Below are positions 1 to 8,456 of a stretch of 34,677 nt of DNA, piece after piece; position 1 is the stretch's first letter; each line of letters starts with the position of its first letter. The stretch covers positions 1-34,677 of the forward strand of contig JACRDB010000082.1 in the NCBI GenBank assembly GCA_016218725.1. Direction: 5' to 3'. A program made the position numbers and the translations under genes. The notes below the pieces were generated by a model. It had not been told where the DNA came from, searched no databases, and saw only the letters and a list, made by a program, of their open reading frames with translations. The DNA is from Deltaproteobacteria bacterium (GTDB lineage Bacteria > Myxococcota_A > Polyangia > Polyangiales > Ga0077539).

Positions 1-162
1 CTCCGCGCGGTTGCAAGGAGTGCGGTCCGTGTGTTCTCAAGCGCCGAGGGGGTTTCCGCGCGAGGGGTGCTCCCGCGGGCGCGGCATGTGCCTCTCCAGT
101 CCGCGTCGCCACGCCTACCCACCCCGCCTCCCCGAGAGCTCACTCTCTGCAACCGCGCGGAG
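1..162. repeat. 15-bp inverted repeat pair at the window edge
   Basis: Positions 1-15 (CTCCGCGCGGTTGCA) are the exact reverse complement of 148-162. The left arm begins at the first base, so the repeat may extend outside the window. The 132-bp spacer has no convincing gene. It could be the ends of a small non-autonomous element or a large hairpin. The rest of the gene-free stretch (163-398) shows nothing I can interpret. Confidence 0.5.
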
Positions 163-398
163 GCGCGGTGACCGCATTCCGTAGCCCGGGGTGAGCGACG
201 CGACCTCATGGACCCTACGCCTGGCGAACCCCGGCCTCTACCGCCCAACCCCTGGCGAAGTCCGAGCTCCGCGGTGCCTTGGGGGATCGGTCCCGACGAC
301 ACCGCTACGTGATGGCCCTTAACGCCTATGGGGCTGGGGGGTGAGGGCACCGCCGAGGGATGCTCTGGAAACAGGCCCTCAACGGAGGAGCGTTGGGT

Positions 399-3356
399 TC
401 ACCGGGGCACCAACCGAAAGGCCATGGCAGGGTCCACCACCCCCATGCGGTTGTAGCCAAGCTCCACCCCGCGACCGCCCGCGAGGTCCTCCAGGCCCAC
501 GGTGGCGCTGCCCCCGAGCACGACGTCCCGCGTCGGGGTCATGCTGCAATAGTGGAACTCCACCGCGCCGCCCTCGAAGAGCTTCGCCTGGAAGTGCAGA
601 CGAATGGAGAGGTCCCCAAGCACCGCCCAGTCGCGCCACTCCACCACGAAGCGCCTCGAGGGAGCCGCCCCCACCAGCGCCGCGTAGACAAAGGTGGTCT
701 CTTCATCGACGGCCAGGAGGTCGTCCCAGAAGGGCGCCACGAAGCCGTTGGGAGGCGACGCGTTGGGGATCGGGAGGTTCCCGCTGCGCACGTCGGCCTC
801 GGGGCTCCCGTCGGGGAAGAGCTGCAGGTACCCGTTGGACACCACCGCGTAGTGGGACATCACCGTGCCCGCCAGGCGGAAGGGGAAGGGCAGCGCCGCG
901 GTGTCCGTGGCGTCGTCGTCGTCCCAGCCGTCCACCGGCGCGACGGCGGCGCTCGCGGGGAGGGTGTCACACGCCATGGGGATGGTCGTGACCACATACG
1001 GCGGCGGCTCGCTGGGGCCGAAGGCCACGGTGAGCTCATAGGGCCCACCGGAGGGCACCAGCGCCCCGGCGAGGGACACCAGCACGTCCTGCGGCGCCGC
1101 CCCGCGGTTGTCCAGCGCGAGGGACACCGGCGCGCCCACGCCGTCCGCCGTGGCGTTCTGCAGGCACGTCGTGGCCGTGCAGCTCGTGAACGCGCGCAGC
1201 GTGGGGCGCCACGCCGGCGGCGCGAGGGCCGTGGCCCGCACCGTGGCCCGCTGCCCCGCGGGAATCCTCACCGCGTGGAAGAGCTGCGGGCCCGTGGACG
1301 ACGGCGCGCACGCGCGCTCCCCGCTGCGAAAGCCCGCCGTGGTGTTTCCCCGCACCGGCGCCGTGGGCGTCAAGGCGATGGGCGCCTCACACAGGGCCCC
1401 CGGCGGGATGGCCGAGAGCGTGGCCAGCACCTCGAAGGTCCCGCGGTCCGTGGCCGAGGCCGCCGCCACGGTGACCAGCACGTCCAGCGCGAAGGTGTCC
1501 GCGTTGTCGTACACCAGCGTCACGGGGGAGCCCGGCAGGGCCGTGGCCTCCGCGGCGCACGCGGTGGCCGCGCAGGAGCGCAGGAGCCTCGCGGTCACCA
1601 CCAGCCCCGCCGAGGGCGTGACCCGCACCGCGGCGCGCTGCCTCGGGGGGATACGCAGCGCGTAGAAAGCCTGACCCCCACGCGCTTCCCGCGCGCACAG
1701 CGCCTCCCCGGAGCGCAGCCCCAGGGTCACGTCCTGGCCCCCGAGGGCGGCGCCCGCGGTGAGCGCGAGGGCCCCCTCGCAGGTGCTCCCCCGGGCCAGC
1801 GGCGCCGCGGGAGTGGCCTCCAGGTCCAGGAGCCCGGCGGCGTTGCCCGCGCTGGCCACGCTCACCACGAAGGTCCTCGCGGAGCCACCCGTGTTGGTGA
1901 GCACCAGCGAGGAAGGCGCGCCCTCGCGCTCGCCGACGCTCTCGGTGGTGCAGGCCCTGGTGCAGTTGTCCGCCGCGGCCAGCACCGGCGCGAAGGGCCC
2001 GAGCGGCGTGGCCGTCACGCGCACCCTGCTCCCGGCGGGCACGGCCACGGTGTAGAACAGCGGCCCCCCCCCGGAGGCCCGGCACGCGGCGCCGCGGAAG
2101 CCCCCGTTTCGCGCGTCCTGCGCGGCCAGGCGAGCGCCAGGGGCCAGCGCGAGCGCGCCCGCGCAGCCGCTGTTGGGCGCCGGGGTGAAGCTCGACACCC
2201 GCAGGGCGTAGCGCCCGCTCCCTCCGCCGAAGCCGTCCACCAGCAGCGCGTAGCGTCCAGGGTCTAGAATGGTCCGCAGCGACGAGGTGCGGTCCCTCCC
2301 GCCGTCGTCGTCGCACGCCAGCTCCGCGCGAGGGTCGTCGCATAGGGCGCGGAGAGAGAGCACCGTGTCGAAGTCCGTGCGGGCCCCCTCGGTGTCGATC
2401 AAGAGCCCGGTGCGGACGGTCACCGTGAGGGCGTAGGCGTCCTCGGGGCCCTCGGCGTCGGGCTGGCAGCGCGTGCTCGGGATGTCGTTGGCGCCCGCGG
2501 TCTCGTCGTCCCGGAGCACCGCCGCGCCGGGGAGCGAAAAGGCCGCGGTGGGCGCGGGACACACCAGCGTGGGGGGCGCGTCCGAGGGAGGCCGGTCGGC
2601 CCGAGGGCGATCTTCAACCTCCGGGGCGACGTCCTCCGGGGCGTCCGGCGCAGGCTCCACCAACGCCGTATCCAACGCCCCATCCGGCCCCGAGGCGTCC
2701 ATGGGAGCGTCCACGGGCGCGTCCGTGGGAGCGTCCATGGGAGCGTCCTCGGTGAGGTCTCCCGGGAGGTCCCCGGGGACGTCCCCCGGGACATCCTCCG
2801 GGCCGTCGGGCGCGCCCCCGTCCGGCGCCGGCTCCGCCGGGAGGTCCTTGGTGGCGACGTCCTCCAGCGCGTCTCCCGCGGCGTCGGCGCCCGCGTCGGG
2901 CGCTCCCGCGCAGCGCCGCAGGGCGCCCTCCTCGGCGTCGCAGTCCGCGGTGACGGGCCTCCCGGAGGGGTCACAGCGGTACTCCGCGAAGCTCCCCTCG
3001 CAGCGCTGGAGGGCGTCCCGCTCGGTCACGCAGCGCGCGGGCACCCCGGCGAAGGCCTCCACGCACCGGGCCGGGCACCCGTCGGGCGTGAAGCCCGCGC
3101 AGGCCGCCCGCTCCTGGCGCGCGCAGCGGGCTTCGCACAACAGCAGCGACGGCGCCGGGGCGTCCGAGGGTACCTCGGGAGCGTCCATCCCCCCGCCGTC
3201 GACCTCCGGGGCGTCCTCCGGGACATCCGTTGGGGCGCCGTCGAGGCTGTCCCCGGCGGGCGCGTCCGTCGCTGGAGAGGGCCCGTCACAGGCGCCCGGG
3301 AGCGCCCAGAGGAGCGCAGCGAAGAACCCTCGACGAAGAGCGTACGGCACGTCCAC
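399..3356 (-). CDS. Large secreted lipoprotein with PPC-like and nidogen-like beta domains
   Basis: About 985 aa from a GTG at 3356; a second GTG at 3350 is equally possible. The N-terminus is basic, then hydrophobic (RRGFFAALLWALPGAC), and reads as a lipoprotein signal with a slightly atypical lipobox. A linker rich in D, A, P and T follows, with a Cys-rich block inside it. Next come several beta-rich repeats resembling bacterial pre-peptidase C-terminal (PPC) domains: TDFDTVLSLR, then an acidic CDDDGG, then GRYALLVDGFGG. The C-terminus (FPFRLAGTVMSHYAVVSNGY, FVAPFWDDL, FVVEWRDW) resembles nidogen-like or surface beta-sandwich domains. The likely location is the outer membrane surface. The gene is divergent from the small lipoprotein at 3430, leaving a 73-bp shared upstream region. 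Specific function unknown. Confidence 0.8.
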   Translation of the reverse strand: MDVPYALRRGFFAALLWALPGACDGPSPATDAPAGDSLDGAPTDVPEDAPEVDGGGMDAPEVPSDAPAPSLLLCEARCARQERAACAGFTPDGCPARCVEAFAGVPARCVTERDALQRCEGSFAEYRCDPSGRPVTADCDAEEGALRRCAGAPDAGADAAGDALEDVATKDLPAEPAPDGGAPDGPEDVPGDVPGDLPGDLTEDAPMDAPTDAPVDAPMDASGPDGALDTALVEPAPDAPEDVAPEVEDRPRADRPPSDAPPTLVCPAPTAAFSLPGAAVLRDDETAGANDIPSTRCQPDAEGPEDAYALTVTVRTGLLIDTEGARTDFDTVLSLRALCDDPRAELACDDDGGRDRTSSLRTILDPGRYALLVDGFGGGSGRYALRVSSFTPAPNSGCAGALALAPGARLAAQDARNGGFRGAACRASGGGPLFYTVAVPAGSRVRVTATPLGPFAPVLAAADNCTRACTTESVGEREGAPSSLVLTNTGGSARTFVVSVASAGNAAGLLDLEATPAAPLARGSTCEGALALTAGAALGGQDVTLGLRSGEALCAREARGGQAFYALRIPPRQRAAVRVTPSAGLVVTARLLRSCAATACAAEATALPGSPVTLVYDNADTFALDVLVTVAAASATDRGTFEVLATLSAIPPGALCEAPIALTPTAPVRGNTTAGFRSGERACAPSSTGPQLFHAVRIPAGQRATVRATALAPPAWRPTLRAFTSCTATTCLQNATADGVGAPVSLALDNRGAAPQDVLVSLAGALVPSGGPYELTVAFGPSEPPPYVVTTIPMACDTLPASAAVAPVDGWDDDDATDTAALPFPFRLAGTVMSHYAVVSNGYLQLFPDGSPEADVRSGNLPIPNASPPNGFVAPFWDDLLAVDEETTFVYAALVGAAPSRRFVVEWRDWAVLGDLSIRLHFQAKLFEGGAVEFHYCSMTPTRDVVLGGSATVGLEDLAGGRGVELGYNRMGVVDPAMAFRLVPR

Positions 3357-3429
3357 CGCGCGCGATCGTAGCACCCCCCGCGCGCGAAGCGCATTGACCT
3401 CGGCCCACGAATACGGTGCGATCGCACCC

Positions 3430-3999
3430 ATGGACCCACGCCTCTGCAGGGTTGCCCTCGGCCTCGCCCTGGCCCTCGGCGGCTGCGCCGAGAGCGTCCG
3501 CCCCGCCACCGAGAGGGCACAAGCCCGCGCACGGAGTACGCGCCGCCACGAGACTGGCGTCTACCTCGCCGCCATGGAGGGCGGCGGCGGCGCCGCCGTG
3601 CGCTACGCCCACCCGGTGTGGCTGTCCGACCACTGGCTCGCGGGCCAGCTCAACGTGCGCTTCGAGGTCCTTACGGGCATGCAGCGGGCTACCTTCGGGC
3701 GCTTCGTGGCCGTCGGGGGCTTCACCTTCGGAGGGCACCTGTTCCTCACCTCGTGGTTCTCCATGGAGCTGCGCCTCGGCCTCGCCACGGGCTTCACCGC
3801 AGGCTCCGGCGGCGGCGCCGTGCTCCTCGGGCTCCTCGGCGGCGGGGGCTATGTCTTCCACCCCTTCCGTGATCACCGCGTACGCTTCAAGCTGGACCTG
3901 CTCCTGTCCCCCATGGGCGCGCTCACCTCACGCCCCACCGATTGCCCGCTCTGCAACGGACTCCTGGGCCTGGGCGTCGCGTTTGAAGCGCCCTTGTAG
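3430..3999 (+). CDS. Small lipoprotein, probably beta-barrel-like outer membrane protein
   Basis: About 189 aa. The start at ATG 3430 is chosen because it gives a clean signal peptide with a lipobox (LALALGGC, Cys near residue 20); the frame is open further upstream but overlaps the divergent gene. The mature part is Gly-rich with alternating hydrophobic stretches (GGFTFGGHLFLTSW, MELRLGLATGFTAG, AVLLGLLGGGGYVF), as in small outer-membrane beta proteins, and has a CPLC pair near the C-terminus. It converges on the GMC oxidoreductase gene with a 9-bp gap. No specific family recognised. Confidence 0.7.
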   Translation: MDPRLCRVALGLALALGGCAESVRPATERAQARARSTRRHETGVYLAAMEGGGGAAVRYAHPVWLSDHWLAGQLNVRFEVLTGMQRATFGRFVAVGGFTFGGHLFLTSWFSMELRLGLATGFTAGSGGGAVLLGLLGGGGYVFHPFRDHRVRFKLDLLLSPMGALTSRPTDCPLCNGLLGLGVAFEAPL

Positions 4000-4008
4000 G
4001 GAAAGGTC

Positions 4009-6393
4009 CTACACCGCCCAGCTACGGAGCCAGGCCGGGAGGGTCTCCAGGTGGAAGGTGAGAATGCCCTCGCCGAGGGAGGAGCCTGCCCGCGTCACGG
4101 TGGTGTAGAGCGTGACGAGGCCGAGCGTCGGGGCCAGGGTGAGGTGCTTCTCCCCGTGGAGCGTCACGGCTTGCCCCTGGTCGTCGTTGAAGGCGAGGTC
4201 GTAGACCAGGGTGCCTCGGGGCTTGAGGGGTGAGAGAACCAGCGTCCCTTCGGTGTCTCCGTCGGTGACCACCCCGGGGATGCGCACGGTGCCCTGGAGC
4301 CGGAAGCGCACCTCGCGGCGCGCGAGCGACAGGTCCCCCGGACCCGCCGCAGCGGAGACATGGAAGAGGGCCTCTACCGAGCGCCCATCGGTGAGGGTGA
4401 GGGGCCCCCGCATGGTCTCCCGGAAGGTGAGGGAGCCGTCGGGGACGGCGTAGCGGGAGTGTCCCCTCGGGGCTTCTATCGCGCGCTCCACAAAGCCAGC
4501 GGAGCGTTCAGACAGGGCCATGATGGTGATCTGCGGGTTCACCCCGAGGGCCGTGGGCACGGCGCTGCCGTCCACCACGAAGAGGCCCCCCACGTCGTGG
4601 GTCTCGTGCGAAGGACCGATGACCGATCGGTGGGGGTCGGTGCCCATCCGGCAGGTCCCCAGGGGGTGAAAGGCCGTGAGGTCCAGGTGGTGGGCGCGCA
4701 GCTCCCGCGCCCCGCGGGTCTCCAGGTCCTGCACGTCCCCCTCGGAGCGAAGCTCCTCGAAGCGCTGCACGCCGGGGTACACCGCCCGGGCGCCCGCGGC
4801 CAGCCACACCCGGGCGAGGAGCGCGTGGCCCCGCACCACCTTGCGGCGCTCGGCGTCGCCCAGCCAGTAGGTCACCAGCGGCTCCCGGCCGGGGCCCGCC
4901 CGCACCCTCCCGAGGGCCCGGTCCCGCACCATGAAGCCAAAGCACGCCAGGCGATCGAAGCGCTCCACCCGCCGAGTCCAGGCCCCTCCCAGGCTCCCCA
5001 GGGTGCCCGCGGCGATCTCCAGCGGGACGAACACCCCCTCGAAGCGAATGCCCTCGCGCTCGAACTCCTCGATGGCGTACCCCTGGGGGATGGCCTCCCA
5101 GCCTCGCACGGGGGCGTCAAACGCGGCCCAGCTCTGTGAGGCCGGGTGGATGGTGAGGTTCTTCCCGAGCTCTCCGGAGCCGTTGGCGAGCCCCTGACGG
5201 AGGAGCAGCGCGGGCGTGTGGAGCGCGCCGCAGGCGAGCGTGACGGCCCTGGCGCGCACCGTGAGGGTGACCTTGCGCCCGTCCTCGCGGCGGCAGCGGG
5301 CCACGACCCCCACGGCCCTGCCGCCCTCCACCAGCACGCGGTCCACCCGGCAGTGGGTGTACACCACGGCGCCGGCCTTGAGGGCCTCCGGCAGGTAGCT
5401 CACGTTGGTCCCGCGCTTGGCGTCCGTGGGGCATCCGAAGGCGCAGAGCCCCTGGCCGTCACACCCCGGGGCGTTGCGCTGCAGCGGCCCGTGGCGCCAG
5501 CCCAGGGCCTCGGCCCCGCGGGCGATGGCCCGGGCGCAGCCCCCGAGCGCCGACGGCGCGGGCGCGCCCACGCCCAGCGCCTCCTCCACGCGCTCGAACC
5601 ACGGGGCCATGGCCTCCGGGCGGAGCTCCTCGAGCCCGAGGGCCTCGGCCCAGTGCAGAAGCACGTCGTCCGGGGTGCGGTAGCAGGTCCCGGAGTTCAC
5701 CGTGGTGGAGCCCCCGAAGGTCATCCCCACGGGGATCGGCAGGATGGTGTTGCCAAAGGCCACCGTGGCCCCCTGCTGGCGGTACATCGCCCGGTACCGC
5801 TGCGCCGGCGTCGCGCCAAAATCCTTTCGGGTGAAGCGCCCGCCCTCTTCGAGCAGCAGCACCGCGTGGCCCCGGGAGGCCAGCGTCCGGGCTAGCGGCG
5901 CCCCCCCGGCCCCGGTGCCCACGATCACCACGTCGGCCTCCAGGGTCTCGTCCCCGTCCAATGCCCGGGCGTCAAACACCCTCTCCTCCCAGCGCTGGCG
6001 CTCCGTGGCCAGCACCCGAGGCCCGGAGCCCAGGCCCAGCCGCAGCCTCAGGGCCTCGTCCTGGGCCGCGGCCATCTTCAAGGGCGCCGTCAGCGCCCGC
6101 AGGGCCCAGTACGCAGGACCGGTGTCCTGGAGGGCCCCCAGCACCCGCCGACGAGCCTCGAGGTCCAGCGCCGAGAAGCGCTTGCCGGTGAAGGGCATGG
6201 CCGCCAGGTCCAGGCCCTCCAGGAGGGCCCCGAAGACCCCGGGGGCCCAGGGACCAAGCTCCCCCACCAGGGCCTCCGCCCGGGCCGCCACCAGGTCACC
6301 GGGCGGTGGGAGCACCTCCCCGGCGGGCGTGGCCACCTCCGCAAGTGCGCGCCATCGCAAGAGATTCTGCCCGCTTACCCCGTCCCAGCCCAT
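4009..6393 (-). CDS. GMC-family FAD-dependent oxidoreductase with extra C-terminal beta domain
   Basis: About 794 aa. The start at ATG 6393 is decided by an ideal GGAGG 6 nt upstream; an in-frame ATG at 6417 would overlap the palindrome described separately. An N-terminal stretch of about 150 residues precedes the FAD-binding Rossmann motif (VVIVGTGAGGAPLARTLASR, residues about 155-174). The GMC C-terminal signature follows (HPLGTCRMG, then GLFVVDGSAVPTALGVNPQ), containing the catalytic His region. About 150 residues of beta-rich sequence extend beyond the GMC fold. The family oxidises alcohols or sterols (cholesterol-oxidase-like and long-chain alcohol oxidases); the substrate cannot be read here. 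The gene is divergent from the chlorite-dismutase-family gene and may be controlled by a TetR-type repressor. Confidence 0.88.
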   Translation of the reverse strand: MGWDGVSGQNLLRWRALAEVATPAGEVLPPPGDLVAARAEALVGELGPWAPGVFGALLEGLDLAAMPFTGKRFSALDLEARRRVLGALQDTGPAYWALRALTAPLKMAAAQDEALRLRLGLGSGPRVLATERQRWEERVFDARALDGDETLEADVVIVGTGAGGAPLARTLASRGHAVLLLEEGGRFTRKDFGATPAQRYRAMYRQQGATVAFGNTILPIPVGMTFGGSTTVNSGTCYRTPDDVLLHWAEALGLEELRPEAMAPWFERVEEALGVGAPAPSALGGCARAIARGAEALGWRHGPLQRNAPGCDGQGLCAFGCPTDAKRGTNVSYLPEALKAGAVVYTHCRVDRVLVEGGRAVGVVARCRREDGRKVTLTVRARAVTLACGALHTPALLLRQGLANGSGELGKNLTIHPASQSWAAFDAPVRGWEAIPQGYAIEEFEREGIRFEGVFVPLEIAAGTLGSLGGAWTRRVERFDRLACFGFMVRDRALGRVRAGPGREPLVTYWLGDAERRKVVRGHALLARVWLAAGARAVYPGVQRFEELRSEGDVQDLETRGARELRAHHLDLTAFHPLGTCRMGTDPHRSVIGPSHETHDVGGLFVVDGSAVPTALGVNPQITIMALSERSAGFVERAIEAPRGHSRYAVPDGSLTFRETMRGPLTLTDGRSVEALFHVSAAAGPGDLSLARREVRFRLQGTVRIPGVVTDGDTEGTLVLSPLKPRGTLVYDLAFNDDQGQAVTLHGEKHLTLAPTLGLVTLYTTVTRAGSSLGEGILTFHLETLPAWLRSWAV

Positions 6394-6399
6394 GGTCGT

Positions 6400-6404
6400 C
6401 CTCC
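6400..6404 (-). promoter_or_regulatory. Strong Shine-Dalgarno (GGAGG) fixing the GMC oxidoreductase start
   Basis: GGAGG on the minus strand ends 6 nt before the ATG at 6393. This supports that start over the in-frame ATG at 6417, and leaves the palindrome at 6409-6426 in the untranslated leader or promoter. Confidence 0.7.
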
Positions 6405-6408
6405 ATAA

Positions 6409-6426
6409 CGTGACCAACCGGTCACG
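6409..6426. promoter_or_regulatory. Operator-like perfect palindrome between divergent genes
   Basis: CGTGACC-AACC-GGTCACG is a perfect 7-bp inverted repeat with a 4-bp spacer. It lies in the 92-bp region between the GMC oxidoreductase (-) and the chlorite-dismutase-family gene (+). The size, symmetry and TGACC/GGTCA half-sites resemble TetR-family operators. No TetR gene is in the window, so the regulator would be encoded elsewhere. Confidence 0.55.
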
Positions 6427-6485
6427 ATACTAGCATGACTTCCTGAACACTCCACAAGGGCCCTCCGGGTGGGTACGGTCGGGCC

Positions 6486-7214
6486 ATGAGCGAAGACACT
6501 CGACCGGCGGTGGACGTGGACGTGAGGGAGCGAGGGGCCCCGAAGGAGGGAGAGCCCCAGGTGCTGGACCGGCGGCTGTTCATGCAGCTCCTGGTGTTCC
6601 GGGCGACGAACGCCTCGCCGGAGATCCACGTGGAGCTGCTCTCCCGGCGTTTCCGGGACCGCTCTCTCACCGGGGTGCTCTACGAAGACGTCAACGACCC
6701 TCGGGGCCTCGGGGTGCTTACCTTCTCCGAGGACCCTGCGCACTTCGTGGACGTGGTGCGCCCCGCGGTGCAGGTCGAGGGCCTGGACCTGCAGCCGGCG
6801 TTCACCATGCTCGGCAGGACCTACAGCACGGGCTATGAGCAGGACCTGGCCTTCTGGCTCCTGGAGCGCCCTCGGCGCACGGTGCTGGACCCGACGCTCC
6901 CGTGGGCCGTGTGGTACCCGCTGCGCCGCACCGGGGCCTTCAACCGCCTGGACCGCAAGGAGCAGGGGGCGATCCTGCGGGAGCACGGTGAAATCGGCCG
7001 GGCCTACGGGGCCGCGGACCTGGCCCACGACGTGCGCCTCGCCTGCCACGGCCTGGACCCGCACGACAACGATTTCGTCATCGGGCTCCTGGGCAAGGAG
7101 CTCCACCCCCTGTCCCATGTGGTGCAGACCATGCGGCGCACCCGCCAGACCGGGGAGTTCATGGAGAAGATGGGGCCCTTCTTCGTGGGCCGGGCCGTCT
7201 GGCGGGGAGGGTGA
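6486..7214 (+). CDS. Chlorite dismutase / HemQ-family heme protein
   Basis: 242 aa. The C-terminal half (residues about 139-240) carries the family signature: WYPLRRTGAF with Tyr144; AHDVRLACHGLDPHDNDFV, with His181 a candidate proximal heme ligand; and MRRTRQTGEFMEKMGPFFVG at the end. The N-terminal half reads as the other ferredoxin-like domain of the fold. Family members either decompose chlorite or decarboxylate coproheme in heme synthesis (HemQ). I do not give a symbol because no heme-synthesis neighbours are present and the HemQ Lys/Trp pattern is not clearly seen. The first 25 residues are charged and probably disordered. Shares the upstream palindrome with the divergent GMC oxidoreductase. 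Confidence 0.82.
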   Translation: MSEDTRPAVDVDVRERGAPKEGEPQVLDRRLFMQLLVFRATNASPEIHVELLSRRFRDRSLTGVLYEDVNDPRGLGVLTFSEDPAHFVDVVRPAVQVEGLDLQPAFTMLGRTYSTGYEQDLAFWLLERPRRTVLDPTLPWAVWYPLRRTGAFNRLDRKEQGAILREHGEIGRAYGAADLAHDVRLACHGLDPHDNDFVIGLLGKELHPLSHVVQTMRRTRQTGEFMEKMGPFFVGRAVWRGG

Positions 7215-7241
7215 AGAAGCGGTATCCCTCCGCGGGACTTC

Positions 7242-8456
7242 ATGCGCACCACGGCCGACCTCCTGAACCTCGCCGACGGCGCCCTGCTCAAGACCTACAA
7301 GCAACCACCCCTGGTGCTCACCCGGGGTGAGGGCTGTCGGGTCTGGGACACCGACGGGCGCGAGTACCTGGACCTCTTCGCGGGCATCGCCGTGAGCGTG
7401 CTGGGCCACGCCCACCCTGCCCTGGTGCAGGCCGTGGCGTCCCAGGCCGCGCGGCTGATCCACGTGTCCAACTATTTCTACAACGACCGCCAGGTGGAGT
7501 TCGCCAGCGCCCTCGTCCGCGCCGCGGGCATGGACCGGGCGTTCCTGTGCAACTCCGGCGCGGAGGCCAACGAGGGGGCCCTAAAGCTCTGCCGCCGCCA
7601 TCATTTCACCCGCGGGGACACGGAGCGCGTGGACGTGATCGCCACGCACCAGTCGTTCCACGGGCGCACCCTCGGGGCGCTGGCGCTGACGGGTCAGCCC
7701 AAATACTGGGAGGGCTTCGGGCCGCGGTTGTCCGGCGTCTCCCACGTGCCCTACGGGGACCTGCAGGCCCTGGAGGCCCGGATGAACGACCGCACCGCGG
7801 CGGTGATCGTCGAGCCCATCCAGGGCGAGGCCGGGGTGCTCGTCCCCCCAAAGGGCTACCTCCAGGGCGTCAGGGACCTCTGCCACCGCCGCGGGGCGCT
7901 CTTCATCGCGGACGAGATCCAGACGGGCGTGGGCCGCACCGGTCGCTTCCTGGCCTGCCAGCGCGAGGGCGTCGAGGCCGACGTGGTCACCCTGGCCAAG
8001 GGCATCGCCGGGGGCGTCCCGGTGGGGGCGTTTCTTGTGCGCAGCGCCCTCGCCGGGGCGCTGGTCCCCGGGACCCACGGCACCACCTTCGGTGGAAACG
8101 CCCTGGCCGCCGCCGCGGGCCTCGCCGTGCTCGGGGTGCTTGAGTCCGAGGGGCTCTTCTCCCGCGCGGAGGCCCTCGGGGAGGTCCTGGCGGGGCGGCT
8201 CCGGGCGCTGTGCGAGGCCTTCCCCTCGGCGGCGGTGGAAGCCCGCGGGGTGGGGCTCATGCAGGGCCTGGAGCTCCATAGCTCCGTGGACCCCAGGGAG
8301 GTGCTCGCCAGGCTCCGCGACCGGGGCGTGCTCCTTTCCCTGGGCGGCGATCGGGTGCTGCGCTTCGTCCCGGCCCTGACCATCACCCGCGAGGAGCTCG
8401 ACCGCGGCGTGGACGCCGTGGCCGAGGTGCTCCAGGAGCCCCCGAGGACGCGATGA
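7242..8456 (+). CDS. argD: Acetylornithine aminotransferase
   Basis: 404 aa, the usual length of the class III PLP aminotransferase subgroup of arginine synthesis. It converts N-acetylglutamate semialdehyde to N-acetylornithine, and homologues may also act on succinyl-DAP. Visible motifs: NSGAEANE (104-111), the cofactor-binding DEIQTGVGRTG (224-234) and the PLP lysine in TLAKGIAGG (Lys253), then THGTTFGGN. Its stop overlaps the start of argF by 4 bp (ATGA), so the two are translationally coupled. Start ATG 7242 gives the typical N-terminus; no strong SD is seen. Confidence 0.93.
   Translation: MRTTADLLNLADGALLKTYKQPPLVLTRGEGCRVWDTDGREYLDLFAGIAVSVLGHAHPALVQAVASQAARLIHVSNYFYNDRQVEFASALVRAAGMDRAFLCNSGAEANEGALKLCRRHHFTRGDTERVDVIATHQSFHGRTLGALALTGQPKYWEGFGPRLSGVSHVPYGDLQALEARMNDRTAAVIVEPIQGEAGVLVPPKGYLQGVRDLCHRRGALFIADEIQTGVGRTGRFLACQREGVEADVVTLAKGIAGGVPVGAFLVRSALAGALVPGTHGTTFGGNALAAAAGLAVLGVLESEGLFSRAEALGEVLAGRLRALCEAFPSAAVEARGVGLMQGLELHSSVDPREVLARLRDRGVLLSLGGDRVLRFVPALTITREELDRGVDAVAEVLQEPPRTR

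Noticed and set aside
360..2267. Long plus-strand open frame opposite the first lipoprotein gene
   Set aside because: Arg/His/Gly-rich translation with no motifs; it is the antisense shadow of a gene with signal peptide and repeated beta domains.
6394..6417. Upstream ATG (6417) for the GMC oxidoreductase
   Set aside because: It has no SD and falls inside the palindrome; the ATG at 6393 has GGAGG at good spacing.
6486..7214. Naming the chlorite dismutase-family gene hemQ
   Set aside because: The family is clear, but heme-synthesis context and the full set of HemQ active-site residues are not.
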